Below are positions 26,748 through 38,400 of a stretch of 64,000 nt of DNA, in pieces. The position numbers and the translations under genes were made by a program. The notes under the pieces are model-generated. The model saw only the letters and a list, made by a program, of their open reading frames with translations, searched no databases and was not told the DNA's origin. Within the stretch, counting starts at the first letter, position 1. Every line of letters begins with the position of its first letter. This DNA comes from Psococerastis gibbosa (Eukaryota; Arthropoda; Insecta; Psocodea; Psocidae): contig OZ020484.1 of assembly GCA_963971405.1 (NCBI GenBank), positions 36,168,770 through 36,232,769 of the forward strand, given 5' to 3'.

Positions 26748-29700
26748 CGTCCACCACCTGAAGGTGACTTAAATTCTAGATAGGTCAGGCCTACACATTA
26801 CCACACAGCAATAATGGCAGGTTACGCAATGCATTTGAGCGTGAATTTGCTTTCATTTTTTCAAAAAAAAAAAATTTTTTTTGCACAAAACCCAATAGTT
26901 TTTTGGAAACCAAACTATCCGGTTTCATTACTCAATTTAACACCTAAAACATGCTTGAAGTTAGAAATCATCGATAGAAAGGTTTCGCAGAATTTTATAT
27001 ATTTTTTTATTTTTATTTCTTTACCCCCAGAAGCAAACTATCAAGGGGCAAGCGAACCCCCGCATTTCATCAACATTAACAACAACTACAATATATGTGA
27101 ATTTAAAAGAAATCGTTGGAGCCGTTTTTGAGAAATAATTTTTTTAGACGTTTTTTTGAAGTTTTTTGAAAATAAAAACACCCCAAATTGAGTTAGCCCG
27201 AAATAAAAAAAAATGGTCCCGAGGTATGATTTTTGTGAACCTACATGCCAAATTTCATCAAAATCGACCGAGTAGTTTGCCCGGAAATCGACGCACAGAC
27301 AGACAGACAGACATTTCGTAAAAACCACTTTTTTGGGTTCCTGGGACCTCAAAACGTGTAAATCCGTTGAAATCTCGGAATCGAAAATTTCGACCGTCAC
27401 AAAGCTTTCCTTATACTACGTATAAATTGGAAAGCAATAATAAATAAATAATGACTTTTTGTTCTAATACTAAGCCAACCTAGCGGAGTTAGGGCTATAA
27501 AGCCCTCTCTTACACTCAACTAGGAGGGCCCGGGACCACCTGCTTTACATGCCCTCCGAAGCATGGCCAGAAAATGTAGCAAGTATAGGACTCAAACCAA
27601 CAACCTTTCCGGTGAAAGTCAGAGTCCGTACCACTACTCTACGTGTCCTGACCATATATTTGTATTAGAGCTCGTCGTATGGAAATTGCACATAATGTAG
27701 GGCAACTGTTTATTTAGTTTTTGTTTACGTAGCCTAGTTTACTTTCTTAGAAAATGTAAGGTAGGCATATATTTATTAATTATATATATTAGGCATATAC
27801 AGTATATTTATTATAATATTACCTGGTTTGGCTGATCGAGAAGAATGAACACAAGGTCAAAACGGGAAAGAAGAGCGGGCCCTAGTCGAAGATTTTCAGA
27901 CACAGTCTTAGCTTTGTTGTAATGTCCACCGACAGGGTTAGCAGCGGCCAGAATGGACGTCCGGGCAGGCAACGAGCAGACGACTCCTCCCTTAGCTATA
28001 CTAATTGTCTGTTGTTCCATTGCTTCCAGCAACGCCTACAATTCAACGATTTCATAATTTGAAGCGCTTTCTTTAAATGCGAAACAGGACTGATTGTCCA
28101 CGGCCAAAAATATATTTCCGTTATGCCCATGAATATAACAGTGGTATAGTAAAGCAACTTATTACCAAGGTTTTATACCATGTTATTAATTAGGTACACC
28201 CAGTTATCACACTGAAAAAGCCGGTATCGACAGTTTATGTAGGATACGTTTTACTTCCTACTGAAGTAACAATCTCAACTTTACCTGGTGCTGATTAGTC
28301 ATTTTATCAAATTCATCAATGCAACAACAGCCTTGGTCAGAAAGGACAAGAGCCCCTGCTTCCAATGCAAAGTCACCGCCTCCTTCGCGCTTAAGAGTCA
28401 CAGTAAGCCCTGAAGCGGTACTTGTATTACCACACACATAAACACCTGGAAGACAAAATAAAATATTAATGGCTGGAATTCGGTAAGCGCACAACCAAAC
28501 AAACAATCATTTGTCGGACTGATGTGAGATAGCTAGTAAGACCTGAAGCGGTACTTGTATTACCACACACATAAACACCTGGAAGACAAAATAAAATATT
28601 AATGGCTGGAACTCGGTAAGCGCACAACCAAACAAACAATCAATTGTCGGACTGATGGGAGATAGCTAAGCGTAAAACTTCAAAAGTATTATGAAAACAA
28701 AAGGCAGCTTACCTACATAAAAAGAACCTACCTCTGGGTGTAACATTGGCACAAGCCTGCAACATTCGACTTTTACCAAGTCCAGGATCCCCCACCACGA
28801 GAATATGGGGATCAGCACGCCGATCATCATGCCGCCCACGACCGCCAAATAGGCATAAAATTAGACCAGCCTTCACTAGCTCATGGCCATAAATGGTTGG
28901 ACACAGTGAGTTGACTAGTAGCCGGAATAATTGTGGCTGAGCATGAATTTCCTGTAAATGAGTTATGAATCGAGTACATTGTATTATTAATGATCAAAAA
29001 CAAAATGCCGTTGAAGGTTGATCCATACATACCTTAATTGCATAATAATCAGTCTCGTTAAATTCTACAGGAGAACGGCTACCAGAATCAATTTTGTTAT
29101 TCATCACTGAAACCGCGTCAATATACAGTAAAAACATGTTGCCAGATTTCTTTTTGGATTCATCTTCATTTCTAACCTTAAAAATAATAAGTCGTATCAA
29201 TGTGCATATTGCAAGGAACAATATTAGGTATTATACTTAAATTTGTAAAAATAATGAGTGATAGGCAAGAAATATGTTTATTGGAGAACTTGCATGCAAG
29301 AGTAGTGGGGATACCCGCATGCCTTTGTCTTTCCGGGGTGCCTTTTCAATGGAGCTTCAGGTAAGTGCCAAGGGGAATAGGAACATTTACCTAGATAGGG
29401 ACGCGATGATGTAGAGGTTTGATGCATTACCCTGGAAAGGTAAAGACGTGGATTCGAGCTTTCTTCCGATTCCTTCTATTTCCCGAATACTAATTTTAGA
29501 ATTAGCTCCATTAAATATACTATTGCGGATTACAAATTATTTAAAGTATGTAGGTAGGCCAACCTTAACAACGCCAGTAATTGTAACTAGATCTCCAGGC
29601 GAACATGTTTCCACCAAATCTGTTGTGAGCTCACAGTCAATACTCCGAGGCACTCTACCACCTTCTTTCTGCATAAATAAAATAGAGAATTATTTACACA

Positions 29701-32700
29701 TTGAGTGTCACATGGGCCTGCGTGCATGGGGATTTTTTCTTTCTTTGGCCAATGTCTTAGTGGCTTTTCTCACGATCATTTGTACTGCATGAAAAAGTTG
29801 GAATTTCCTAGACGACGTTTTTCATTATTTTGTCTTATTGTGGCGGCATTTTTTATGATTTGTTTGCAAATGCAATACCCGCCATTTCTCATTAACTCGT
29901 CACGTATCGCTAGACGCCGACTCAATACGCCAGGTGTGTAACTATAGTATTTTAGTAAAATCCGGCTCTTGTCGCAAGTTTGCAAATTTTTGTATGCAAC
30001 CTACTCTAGTAGTTGGAATTTCGCATGCGGTACATTGAACTCCTGAGCCATTGTCCACCACTGGACTATAACAATTTTCTGACTAGCGCTAACGCAAGAA
30101 AGTTAAAACCTGGAAACTTTTTACACGTTATGGATAGGGTAACTTGTGCGGTCAAGTTCTTCGTGAATGCTCCCTAAGCTAAATATAGTGTTAACCTTGG
30201 GTTATCGTTAAGGTTATGCAATATGGATTTAACATTGCATCCATGTTGATTTAGCAATACAACATTCACTATAAACAGAAAACGAGCAATGTAATGCTTA
30301 AATATGAACATACAGTTTCATCAGCAGATATTTCCTGAAGCCGAACACTCTGCCAGCTTATTGTTTGAGTATGAGGGGATCCTAGTAAGGGGGTAAAGGA
30401 ACGAGATCGGCACACATCTGAATTGCACTTCTCAGGTAGCGTATGGACACCTAAAACAATGTCAACGTTAAGACACAATGCACATACATGTTAATGTGAG
30501 TTGCCTATTAGCAAAAGCAATCCTCTCCATTTTTTTCTGTTTTGAGATATTCGCACCATTTTTTTTATTTTTCAATACTCTATCCGATGAATCAGATATT
30601 GAGACGCAAAAGCAATTCTAATACTGTTAAAATTAGCTTTAAAAACTGTAATGTGTTACCTCATGGCGTTGCGGCACAGCAGTTTTTTGCGGTTTCTGAA
30701 AAAATCGACCTGGGTGGACAGGATTGCTTTTGCTAATAGGCAACTCATGTACAACTTCGAACTGTGTAGGTACACAAAATTTGCTTCTGTTGTTCATCTC
30801 TTCATTTTTTATTTTTATTTTATTTGTTTAATAATATGCTAGGCGCTCTGCCCATTTTGGGCTTCCGCGCTCATGTTGTTATCGCGCCAAACCCAACCCT
30901 TCTCAGAGTGTTCCGAAGAGGGGGGTTGACATTAGAAATTTTATGACGAGAGAGGTTACCTTCTCGTCATTTCCCAGCAGGTGTTGCAGAGTGAGGGGGA
31001 GCGGCAGAAGGGCTCTGGGGCCAGGGTAACTCTTCATGGTTAAATAGAGATAGCTTACTTTTTCACTTCAGGCTGACTGTCTGTTGAAAAGCAATTAAAA
31101 TTTGGAAACATAATTTTTTTGTCATTGCAAGCGGAGAATTCAGCTCCTAGTGAAGCTGTATAGTCAAACATACCTTCTGGTTGACGAACACAAACTAACA
31201 CTTTGCAAGAGTTGCATTCAAATGCCATGCTAGTCAGTTGTAATTGTATGCTTCCAACACGTATTATGGTCCCACGAATAGAAACCAACTTCCCTAGAAG
31301 TAAATTAAGACATTTGAAATGGACCCATTTAAAATGGTTTATTAGAATATGCTGACTACCTACTACATTATTTTAGTACAGTATTGTTATAAATACATGA
31401 ATACCTTCCTTGGCACATATAATTAATTTAGGATACATACTCTATGGGGATCGATTAGAGTAATAATAAATGAAAAAAATTAACAACAGCGGGGCATTAC
31501 ACAGCTGTCTCACTGAAGAAGAAGAGCATTACACCGATTCCGTTTTGCCTAAATAAACCACATCTCCCCGTATAGGAATGCTTTGAGATGAGATAGCTAC
31601 GGGAGCATGTCAATTATTCAGGGAAATCGAAGTACATATCACTGTCACTCATGGTAAAAATTTCCATTGTTAGTACAGTTTTATGTTTCAATTATTAAAT
31701 GCACGACCGGTTTCGGCTTGGATTGGTAGGTAGGTTTTCAAATTGCTAACAAGGGTAGACTACAAGAATTTTAATTTTTGCCATATGAGTGACAGTAAGT
31801 TTTACAAAGTTAATAAAGAGACTATTATGTAATAGATTCCTTAATGCCTACTTGTTTAATTTGTCATGTTTTCCTATCCCAAATGTCATTCATACTTTAC
31901 ATATGTTACATTGTCTACTAACTTAATAGATCAAACAGCATATTGTATTACAATGAGTTTCAGTAATGATGATGTAACTCATGTAACATGATTGGGTTGT
32001 CATTCAGTGCATTTAACTATAACATGGTCGTAGCGTATGTGTAAAGTATGTTAACGTAACAGCTCTATGAATTATATATTCTTACCATAGTAGTTGCTTC
32101 TAAGCTGCTTAAGTTGAAGAATAGGCTCGTAATTAATTAACCGTGCTCTTATTATTGGAAGATTGTTTGCATCGATATCAACAGCCTCCTCTTTTAGACA
32201 TAAAAGAATATGCTGTAATAAAAACGAGCACTTAAATCATATTATAGTACAAATTTACAAACCAAGACAATGGACAATCATATTATTCCTATCATCATAT
32301 AATCAACTCAAGTCACCCACGTGTGATGAATGAGCTTTCTCTATTCCTTCCAGTTTCTCCGATTCCAGTCTACTATCTGGTTTCTGCACCTCTGCGTCTC
32401 TTTCGTGTACCCTATCTCTTCGCCCTTCTAACTTGATGTCCATTGATTCCTAACCCCAACCTTCCCCCTAACTATTTTACTATCCTCACCCCCTTATGTC
32501 CTATGACGGGTTAACAACTATATATTACATTTAACTTAAAAATGAAGCTTCATCTATATCGGTGTACTTGATCCACAGACCATAAAACAAATTCGCTTGC
32601 ACTATTGTAACCTTTTGTGTATATGTCATTCCTAAGCACAATGCTAAACACATAAATTTAAAAAAGAGTATAATCATACTTGATGCATTGCGAATCCTAA

Positions 32701-34024
32701 ACATAACAATGAATGTTCGGGATTATTTTTTAGGTCATTTTCAAAATTTTCTTGCCAGGACTGCAAAAATTCTTCATCGGCTAGTAGATTTTTCATGTAG
32801 ACATTGAACATTTGCACCTCATTAATAGCCGATACATCAAACAATTGACTGTGCCTTGCAATAAATTTTTGAAAAGCTTCAATGTTAGCAGAAGTGCTTG
32901 AGTGTTCAACATAACCTAAAATTCGTACAATCAGCTTCATTAGATTTCACGAGGGACTGTGTTTTCAGGGAAAATTGCTTCTAAAAGAAAATTAAAAGCA
33001 CTAACCCTAAATAGTTCGATACCATTCAAATAAAGAGAACCGGTACGAGTGAACAAGTACATGCTTTCCTATTTATCAATTAGGATAGGTACTGCAAGAG
33101 TTCCCTGGTAAATAATTATCCAAGGGTTAAATTTCGGTTTAGGTTAAAATGTCCAGTTTCCCTATCCCAAAGCACTAAATTGATCGCCGAGACGATTGCA
33201 TAGTCAAGAACAGGACTCATATACAATATGTACGTTAAGTATCATAATCTTATTATTTCTTCAAAAAATATTTTTTTGTTCAAAACCAAATCTTTGTTTG
33301 GGAAAGCAGCCTGTTCGGTTTTCATACTGTACAGTCGACACCTCAAAAATACCTGAAGTAAGAAAGCATTGATAGAAAGGTTCCGCTGAAAAATTATTTT
33401 TTAGTCATTTTTCATGGGACTGTGACACTTCCACGCCGGGCGTTACATCGCAGGAGAGTACATCGCCGGTCACTTCCTCACGGGACATTGGTTCTTCCTC
33501 GACCCCAGGGAATTTCGGACTGTTGCACGTCCTCGATGTCCACCTACAGCACCAGCAGCTACAAGTGATAGTGGACAAGCTACGACAAGCTCACCGTTTT
33601 CAAATGTTAACAGCAGTAAGCATATATACAGCAGCTTCAACCTATTAAAATATTAAAGTAGTAGCATGTATAGTATGATTGTAAGCATTTACTAATCCTA
33701 ATTTTCTATACCTTCCCAGTTCACGCCTGTTAGGTCTAAAATGAGACAGCATGACAGTTAGTTAGGCGAAATGTGTAAAGTGTTATTTGTAGATTTATAA
33801 GCACATAATCCTACCTTTAAATACAACTTACCGTCATAAGGAAAGTATAATTTCCAACCAGGGTAACGACAATCAGGCACTAAAAAATTTGTTATCTCCA
33901 GCTGTGAGGTAGACTTTTTATCTTCGACATTTTCGTTGCTTTTTTTATTACTCCACCCTCTGCCTCTGCCCCTCCATCGAAAGTAGCCTCTACTACGAAA
34001 AAAACCGCGGCCTCGCTTTTCCAT
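23291..34024 (-). CDS. MCM8: MCM8, AAA+ DNA helicase
   Basis: MCM8 pairs with MCM9 in homologous recombination and fork repair in most animals. Fourteen minus-strand exons: 34024-33832, 32915-32680, 32212-32086, 31293-31174, 30450-30314, 29668-29564, 29176-29033, 28951-28732, 28445-28285, 28035-27823, 26312-26191, 25921-25699, 25048-24887, 23491-23291. They total 2364 nt (787 aa plus stop) with consistent phases. Seen: RG-rich N-terminus ([20 protein letters not shown]), zinc motif CX2C at 212/215 with CX4C at 234/239, Walker A GDPGLGKS at 408-415, Walker B IDEFDKM at 470-476, arginine finger LLSRFD (Arg 539), and a C-terminal winged-helix segment ending [12 protein letters not shown]. Length is close to the vertebrate protein (about 840 aa), with no broken exon. 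It starts 1.4 kb from divergent mib2. Intron 8 has a duplicated acceptor region. Confidence 0.96.
24091..24474. mobile_element. Foldback element, GGGCTGTAC tip family (MCM8 intron 13)
   Basis: Large inverted repeat with arms containing GGCTCATCAAAGTTGTAGAA and CTACTTCATGCAT, mirrored on the right, plus a right tip CCTACGGGCTGTACGCTCT. The left tip is eroded. A better copy is at 56734-57110. No open frame. Confidence 0.8.
25234..25656 (+). CDS. Unrecognised 140-aa open frame inside an MCM8 intron
   Basis: Plus-strand ATG-to-stop frame antisense to MCM8, between MCM8 exons 13 and 12. The product is Ser/Lys/Asn-rich with a CSICYLRC cysteine cluster near the C-terminus. No domain recognised. A TTCTTTTTTCAG acceptor-like tract sits at about 25308-25319, so only the part after it may be an exon. 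It could equally be chance in AT-rich DNA. Confidence 0.25.
   Translation: MDSLSGSKDQLHKKGFCRPHTVYPFFFQIFMSVEFNEDPSSNTLSLKNNGPNIANIRIHDASIPKSANDLSSKSEILYWDREIQYIKHTQSIGKNSKSGKNLFEPLMSKLKNRIQSCSICYLRCFLDKSRLKSENITLSE
26582..27435 (-). mobile_element. Family X element, minus-strand copy in MCM8 intron 10
   Basis: Reverse complement of 8121-9158, from AGAACCGGTCCGAGTTTACT to ACGTATAAATTGGAAAGC. It retains the internal homopolymer, here 53 Gs at 26694-26746. The 104-105 codon frames on it are shadows. Confidence 0.8.
26694..26746 (+). repeat. 53-base poly-G tract
   Basis: Uninterrupted G homopolymer inside the family X copy, equivalent to the 22-base C run at 9025-9046. On the MCM8 sense strand it reads as poly-C. 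The length may be affected by sequencing. Confidence 0.9.
27440..27650 (-). mobile_element. tRNA-derived SINE (family 1) in MCM8 intron 10
   Basis: Minus-strand copy directly abutting the family X element. Box B-like GGTTTGAGTCC, body GTGTAAGAGAGGGC and an A/T tail are visible. Confidence 0.8.
28404..28669 (-). repeat. 133-bp tandem duplication over an MCM8 splice acceptor
   Basis: Two head-to-tail copies, 28404-28536 and 28537-28669, differing at only a few bases. The unit holds the first roughly 42 nt of exon 9 (the Walker B exon), its AG acceptor and upstream intron sequence. The proximal copy continues into the full exon; the distal copy is a truncated duplicate upstream in the intron. 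Confidence 0.9.
33018..33416 (-). mobile_element. Decayed family X copy in MCM8 intron 1
   Basis: Starts AGAGAACCGGTACGAGTGAA and includes GCTTTCCTATTTATCAATTAG and a GAAAGGTTCCGCTGAAAAAT block, all in reverse orientation relative to 8121-9158. Interrupted and diverged. Confidence 0.6.
33417..33617 (+). other. GC-rich, coding-like orphan patch in MCM8 intron 1
   Basis: About 200 nt of markedly higher GC with two open plus-strand frames. One is Ser/Thr/Pro-rich then [15 protein letters not shown], followed at once by GTAAGC, a splice-donor-like sequence. No family recognised. Possibly a captured exon fragment. Confidence 0.35.
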
Positions 34025-35435
34025 TATTTAATGAGTACGAGTGGAAATGGGTAATAGTAGTCAGGTAGTTTGTTTCAGAGTTGGTTCTGCTTGGAGTTGG
34101 ACTCATGAAATGTCATGAATGAACCTGAACGATAATTTTATAATTGCACAATTGGCTAACAAAAATTATAGAGAATAACACTAGGCAGATATAAATTGAT
34201 TAATTTTGTTTGTTTTCATTTTCACAGAGCTGTCATTTTGTTTTTCATTTTCAAATTTCAAGGCGCATGATCGGGGATCTGCCAGTGTACCAATGGGCAA
34301 TGGCTCTCATTCTTATCGTATGGAGAGCGAGAGAAATGGGTCGTCTTTTATTTTTTAATTTCATATTTAGCGCCAAATAGACCCAAAAACATAAAACTAA
34401 AAAATTGTAGATAAATGCGAAAATAATAAAATACACCCCTGCTTAATTTAAAATGCATAATGTTTTTTCGTGTTTGGGCAAATTTGCATTTTTTTATCAT
34501 AACCGACAGTTAAATATTATGCACAATATTTTACTTTTTACATATTTTGTCTATGTCAAATGCTTATTAACATAACATTTAACTAAGAAAAAAGAAAAAT
34601 AATAATGAGCATTTCATTGTTTTCGTTTGCAAATTCTTAAAAATTAGTTATTTTGACATAAAACCAAGCAACTTTAATTCAAGATTAATATTCTAGTCAA
34701 AATGTTTGACTCATTGTTATTAAAGGTCAGTAAATCATTACAATTTAATGCGATATTCTCCTCTACTCACTTCTGAGTCAATAAAGTAAAAGGAACCGTC
34801 TCATCCTGCCACTGTTAGAAGCACTATATTAGAAATGTTAAGTTAATTAGTGATCAAAGGATTTAACCCTTATAAAGCTTAGAATCTTCGCAAAGCAGTT
34901 TATCATTTGAGGGGAATAGTGAGGTCCTTAAAATCTTATTAGGGTAAGAGAAACAAGTGAAATGCACTATAAATCGGCCCATCTGAAATTATCCTATATT
35001 AGCCTATATCCAAAACATTATCGCGCACCTTCAACGCAAACAGGACTGCAATAACTGTCTGACATAAAACCTCCCCTAAAAAAATATATTCTACCTGAAC
35101 ACGATAGGATGACATGTGGAACACTTCGTTTATTAGATTTTTATAAATGTTCCAAATGTCGTCATATCTTGGTCGGGTAGTATGTATATAATATATTGAT
35201 CTAATAGCTCTCCCCTGTCAGCTTTGAATTATTCTTTATTTGAAATTAAAAGCCGGTGGAAAAGCATTGCAAACAAACTTTTCTTTGGTGTAGCATTGGC
35301 GCAGCCTGCCCCCACTTTGATTTAGGGCATGAAAAGTTCCAAACAACAAAATAAGTTAAATTGTCAATTTTTTTCCAGCTGGTAACAAAAAATGGAGAAG
35401 AGCTATGAACACGAGATTGAAAAGACCCAAATAAA
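34025..35435. promoter_or_regulatory. Shared upstream region of divergent MCM8 and mib2
   Basis: The start codons of the two genes face away from each other across 1.41 kb, so both promoters (and any 5' non-coding exons) probably lie here or begin here. No TATA or initiator could be fixed. It contains a MITE at 35090-35182. Confidence 0.45.
35090..35182. mobile_element. MITE remnant, ACTACCCGACCA tip family
   Basis: Right end TCTTGGTCGGGTAGTATG and an internal TTTTTATAAATGTTCCAAATG match 44027-44149. The left tip is degraded (CTGAACACGATAGG). Confidence 0.6.
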
Positions 35436-38400
35436 ATGCTAGCTGTTGGTGTACGCGTTGTGCGCGGTCCAAACTGGAGTTGGGGCAACCAGGATGACGG
35501 CGAGGGTCACTGTGGAACAGTTGTAGAGTTGGGGAAGCCTGGAAGCCTTACTTCTCCGGACAAAACTGTAGTTGTTCAATGGGACAGTGGCTCACGCACA
35601 AATTACAGGGTTGGGTACAAAGCCATGTATGATTTACTGGTAATAGACAATGCCCCTGCAGGCGTAAAACATCCTAACATTATATGTGACGGTTGCAAAA
35701 AGCACGGCGTTACTGGCATAAGATGGAAGTGCGAAACTTGCGCTGATTACGACTTATGCACACAGTGTTATATGGGAGACAAGCATGATACTGGCCACAT
35801 ATTTCTACGTTTTGAAACTGCTATTTCTGTAGGAGTTAAAGTTCTTTCAAGAAAAGCGTGCCAAAAGATACCACTGCGTGGAATATTTGTTGGGGCCAAG
35901 GTAAAATGTGCAACTTGCAACCAATGTTCAACGTACTCAATAGGTCATGACTATGGAAGTCCTAACTTCCTTACTTATTTCTCAGCCCTGTTCCAATTAG
36001 TTACCTAGTAAAACATGAGAAATCCTATCTCCAATTGCAGAAATGCAATAATGTTAAATACTTTATATTTTGCATGCGATCTTGATGTGTATAATTATTA
36101 ATTTCCTACTCATTGTTAAAAATGACTATACAAAGTTATTTTTAACAATGAGTGACAGCAAGTTTTACAAAGTTACTAAGGAGACTATTATGTTTATTAA
36201 TTTCCTACATTAATGAGTTTCTGCATTCTGATATCATTGTTATCATGCATTCACATGTCAGTTATTTATGATAATTTGTGCCGCAAAGCACCCTCTGCAA
36301 GTACACTCTGCATTCCACAGTTTAAGTCGTATGTTACATATTATGCAATGCTTTATCCATTATCCAATAGGAAAAGAGTACGAGAACATACCTGTGTACC
36401 AGCAATCAAACAGTGTAGAAAAAACCTTTTTAGTGTCCTTACACCAGATTGGACCAGCAGCCGTAGCACGAGGTGCCAATTCAGAGCGAAATATTCTTTA
36501 ACTTGCGCCGACTATAACTTATTATATTATATAAATATGAAAACAAAAGGTTTTTAGAAAGCCTATTCTAAAATGGTTTTGATTGTATTTTTAACCCCGG
36601 TAATAAGTTAACTTGGTAGCTAGTTCTACGGCTTCTGCGGGTAGTAGTCGACATGGGCCCCATTAAGAATCCCTCAAATTGTTATCGCTTTCCTATCTAT
36701 ATGTACTATAAGGCAAGACCCCGATATCACACGAAGACGTTCAGGACATAATAAAAAACATGAAAAAGGGCTATAGCGTGGGTTATGATGAAATTTCTAT
36801 AGCAACATTAAAAATAACAGCACCAAATATCAGCAAAATATTAGCACATATTATAAACAAGACACTAAATACAGGAATATTTCCAAACGCTCTAATAAAG
36901 GCTATCATTATACCATGTTTCAAACAAGGAGACCGCTCAGATATCAATAATTATAGGCCTATTTCACTGCTATCCAACATAAGTAAAATATTTGAAAAAA
37001 TAATCCACCAGAAAATATACCCATTCTGTGAACAGTTTAAACTTGTATCAAAAAATCAGTTTGGATTTAGAAAAAAAATGAGCACAAGTGACGCCATCAA
37101 AAAATTACTAAAAACACTCCACGAAGCCCGCGAAAAAAGAAGACATTGTTTGACAATTTTTCTGGATCTCAAAAAAGCCTTCGACACAATGCCCCACGCA
37201 CGGCTACTTGAAAAACTTAACAAACTAGGGATCAGGGGCATAGCTGGGGATCTCATCAAAAATTACTTAACGAATAGAAAACAATGCACAAAAATCAACA
37301 ATACAATAAGCACGGAACAAATAATGTCACTCGGAGTTCCACAAGGCACAGTATTAGCGCCATTATTATTCAATTTATATCTAAACGATTTATTAGAAAC
37401 AAATAGATTCGAATCAATAATTGCTTTTGCCGATGACACCTGTATCACCTGCATAGCGGATACATATCATGATCTATACACACTAGCCAACTCAGAATTT
37501 AACTTAATCAAACAATGGTTAGAAAAAAATAGATTATCGTTAAACCTGGAAAAGACGGTATTTGTTGATTTTTCGTCAAAAAGAGACGCTTGTACCAACA
37601 ACTTGTCCATAGAAAACATAATCCAAACTGAAAACACGAAATACTTAGGCATCATAATAGATGACCAATTGAAATGGGAACCCCATACTCAATTGGTTGC
37701 CAACAAACTAAGAAAAACTATATATAAATTTGTCCAACTTCGTAACGTTGCACAAGAACCTCTAATTAAATCCTTTTATCACGCTATAGCGGAATCCCAT
37801 CTAACATATGCAATATCAGCCTGGGGAGGCGCCTACCAAAATGTAACGGACAAAGTCAATACCGTACAAAGAACAATCCTAAAAATTATACATAAAAAGG
37901 GGACATTATATCCAACAAAAGACCTATACATTTTAGCGGATGTCCTAGACATTAAACAATTATATATAAAAAACTCAATAATATTAGTACGCAATCAAAA
38001 ACAAAACTTAAAATCTGTACAACACTCACACAACACAAGATGGCTCCACACACATCCTTTCACACAACAAACTGTTCGAACCACAAGATCTCAACACCAA
38101 TCTGAATATATAGGCATATCCTATTACAATAAACTACCAATCCAAATAAAGTCATTAAAAAACTTCAATTGTTTCAAAAGAGCAGTTACACAATGGATAA
38201 AGACCGAACTACCATCAACATAAAAGTATACCACCCCGTAAACACTCCACCCCCCCCCCCCCCCTCCATAGCCAGATAGTATAAGTCGCACACGGGCCCT
38301 TGCCTTGCGATATGGACTTAAGAAAACGCTGTAACATGGCATTATTGTATTGAATTATTTTATTATTATTATACTATACCTATAAACATCGAAACTCTTC

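Noticed and set aside
36760..38223. Possible domesticated RT gene or extra mib2 exon
   Set aside because: No splice sites join it to mib2, the mib2 reading frame continues from 35900 to 39556 without it, and a retroelement tail follows it.
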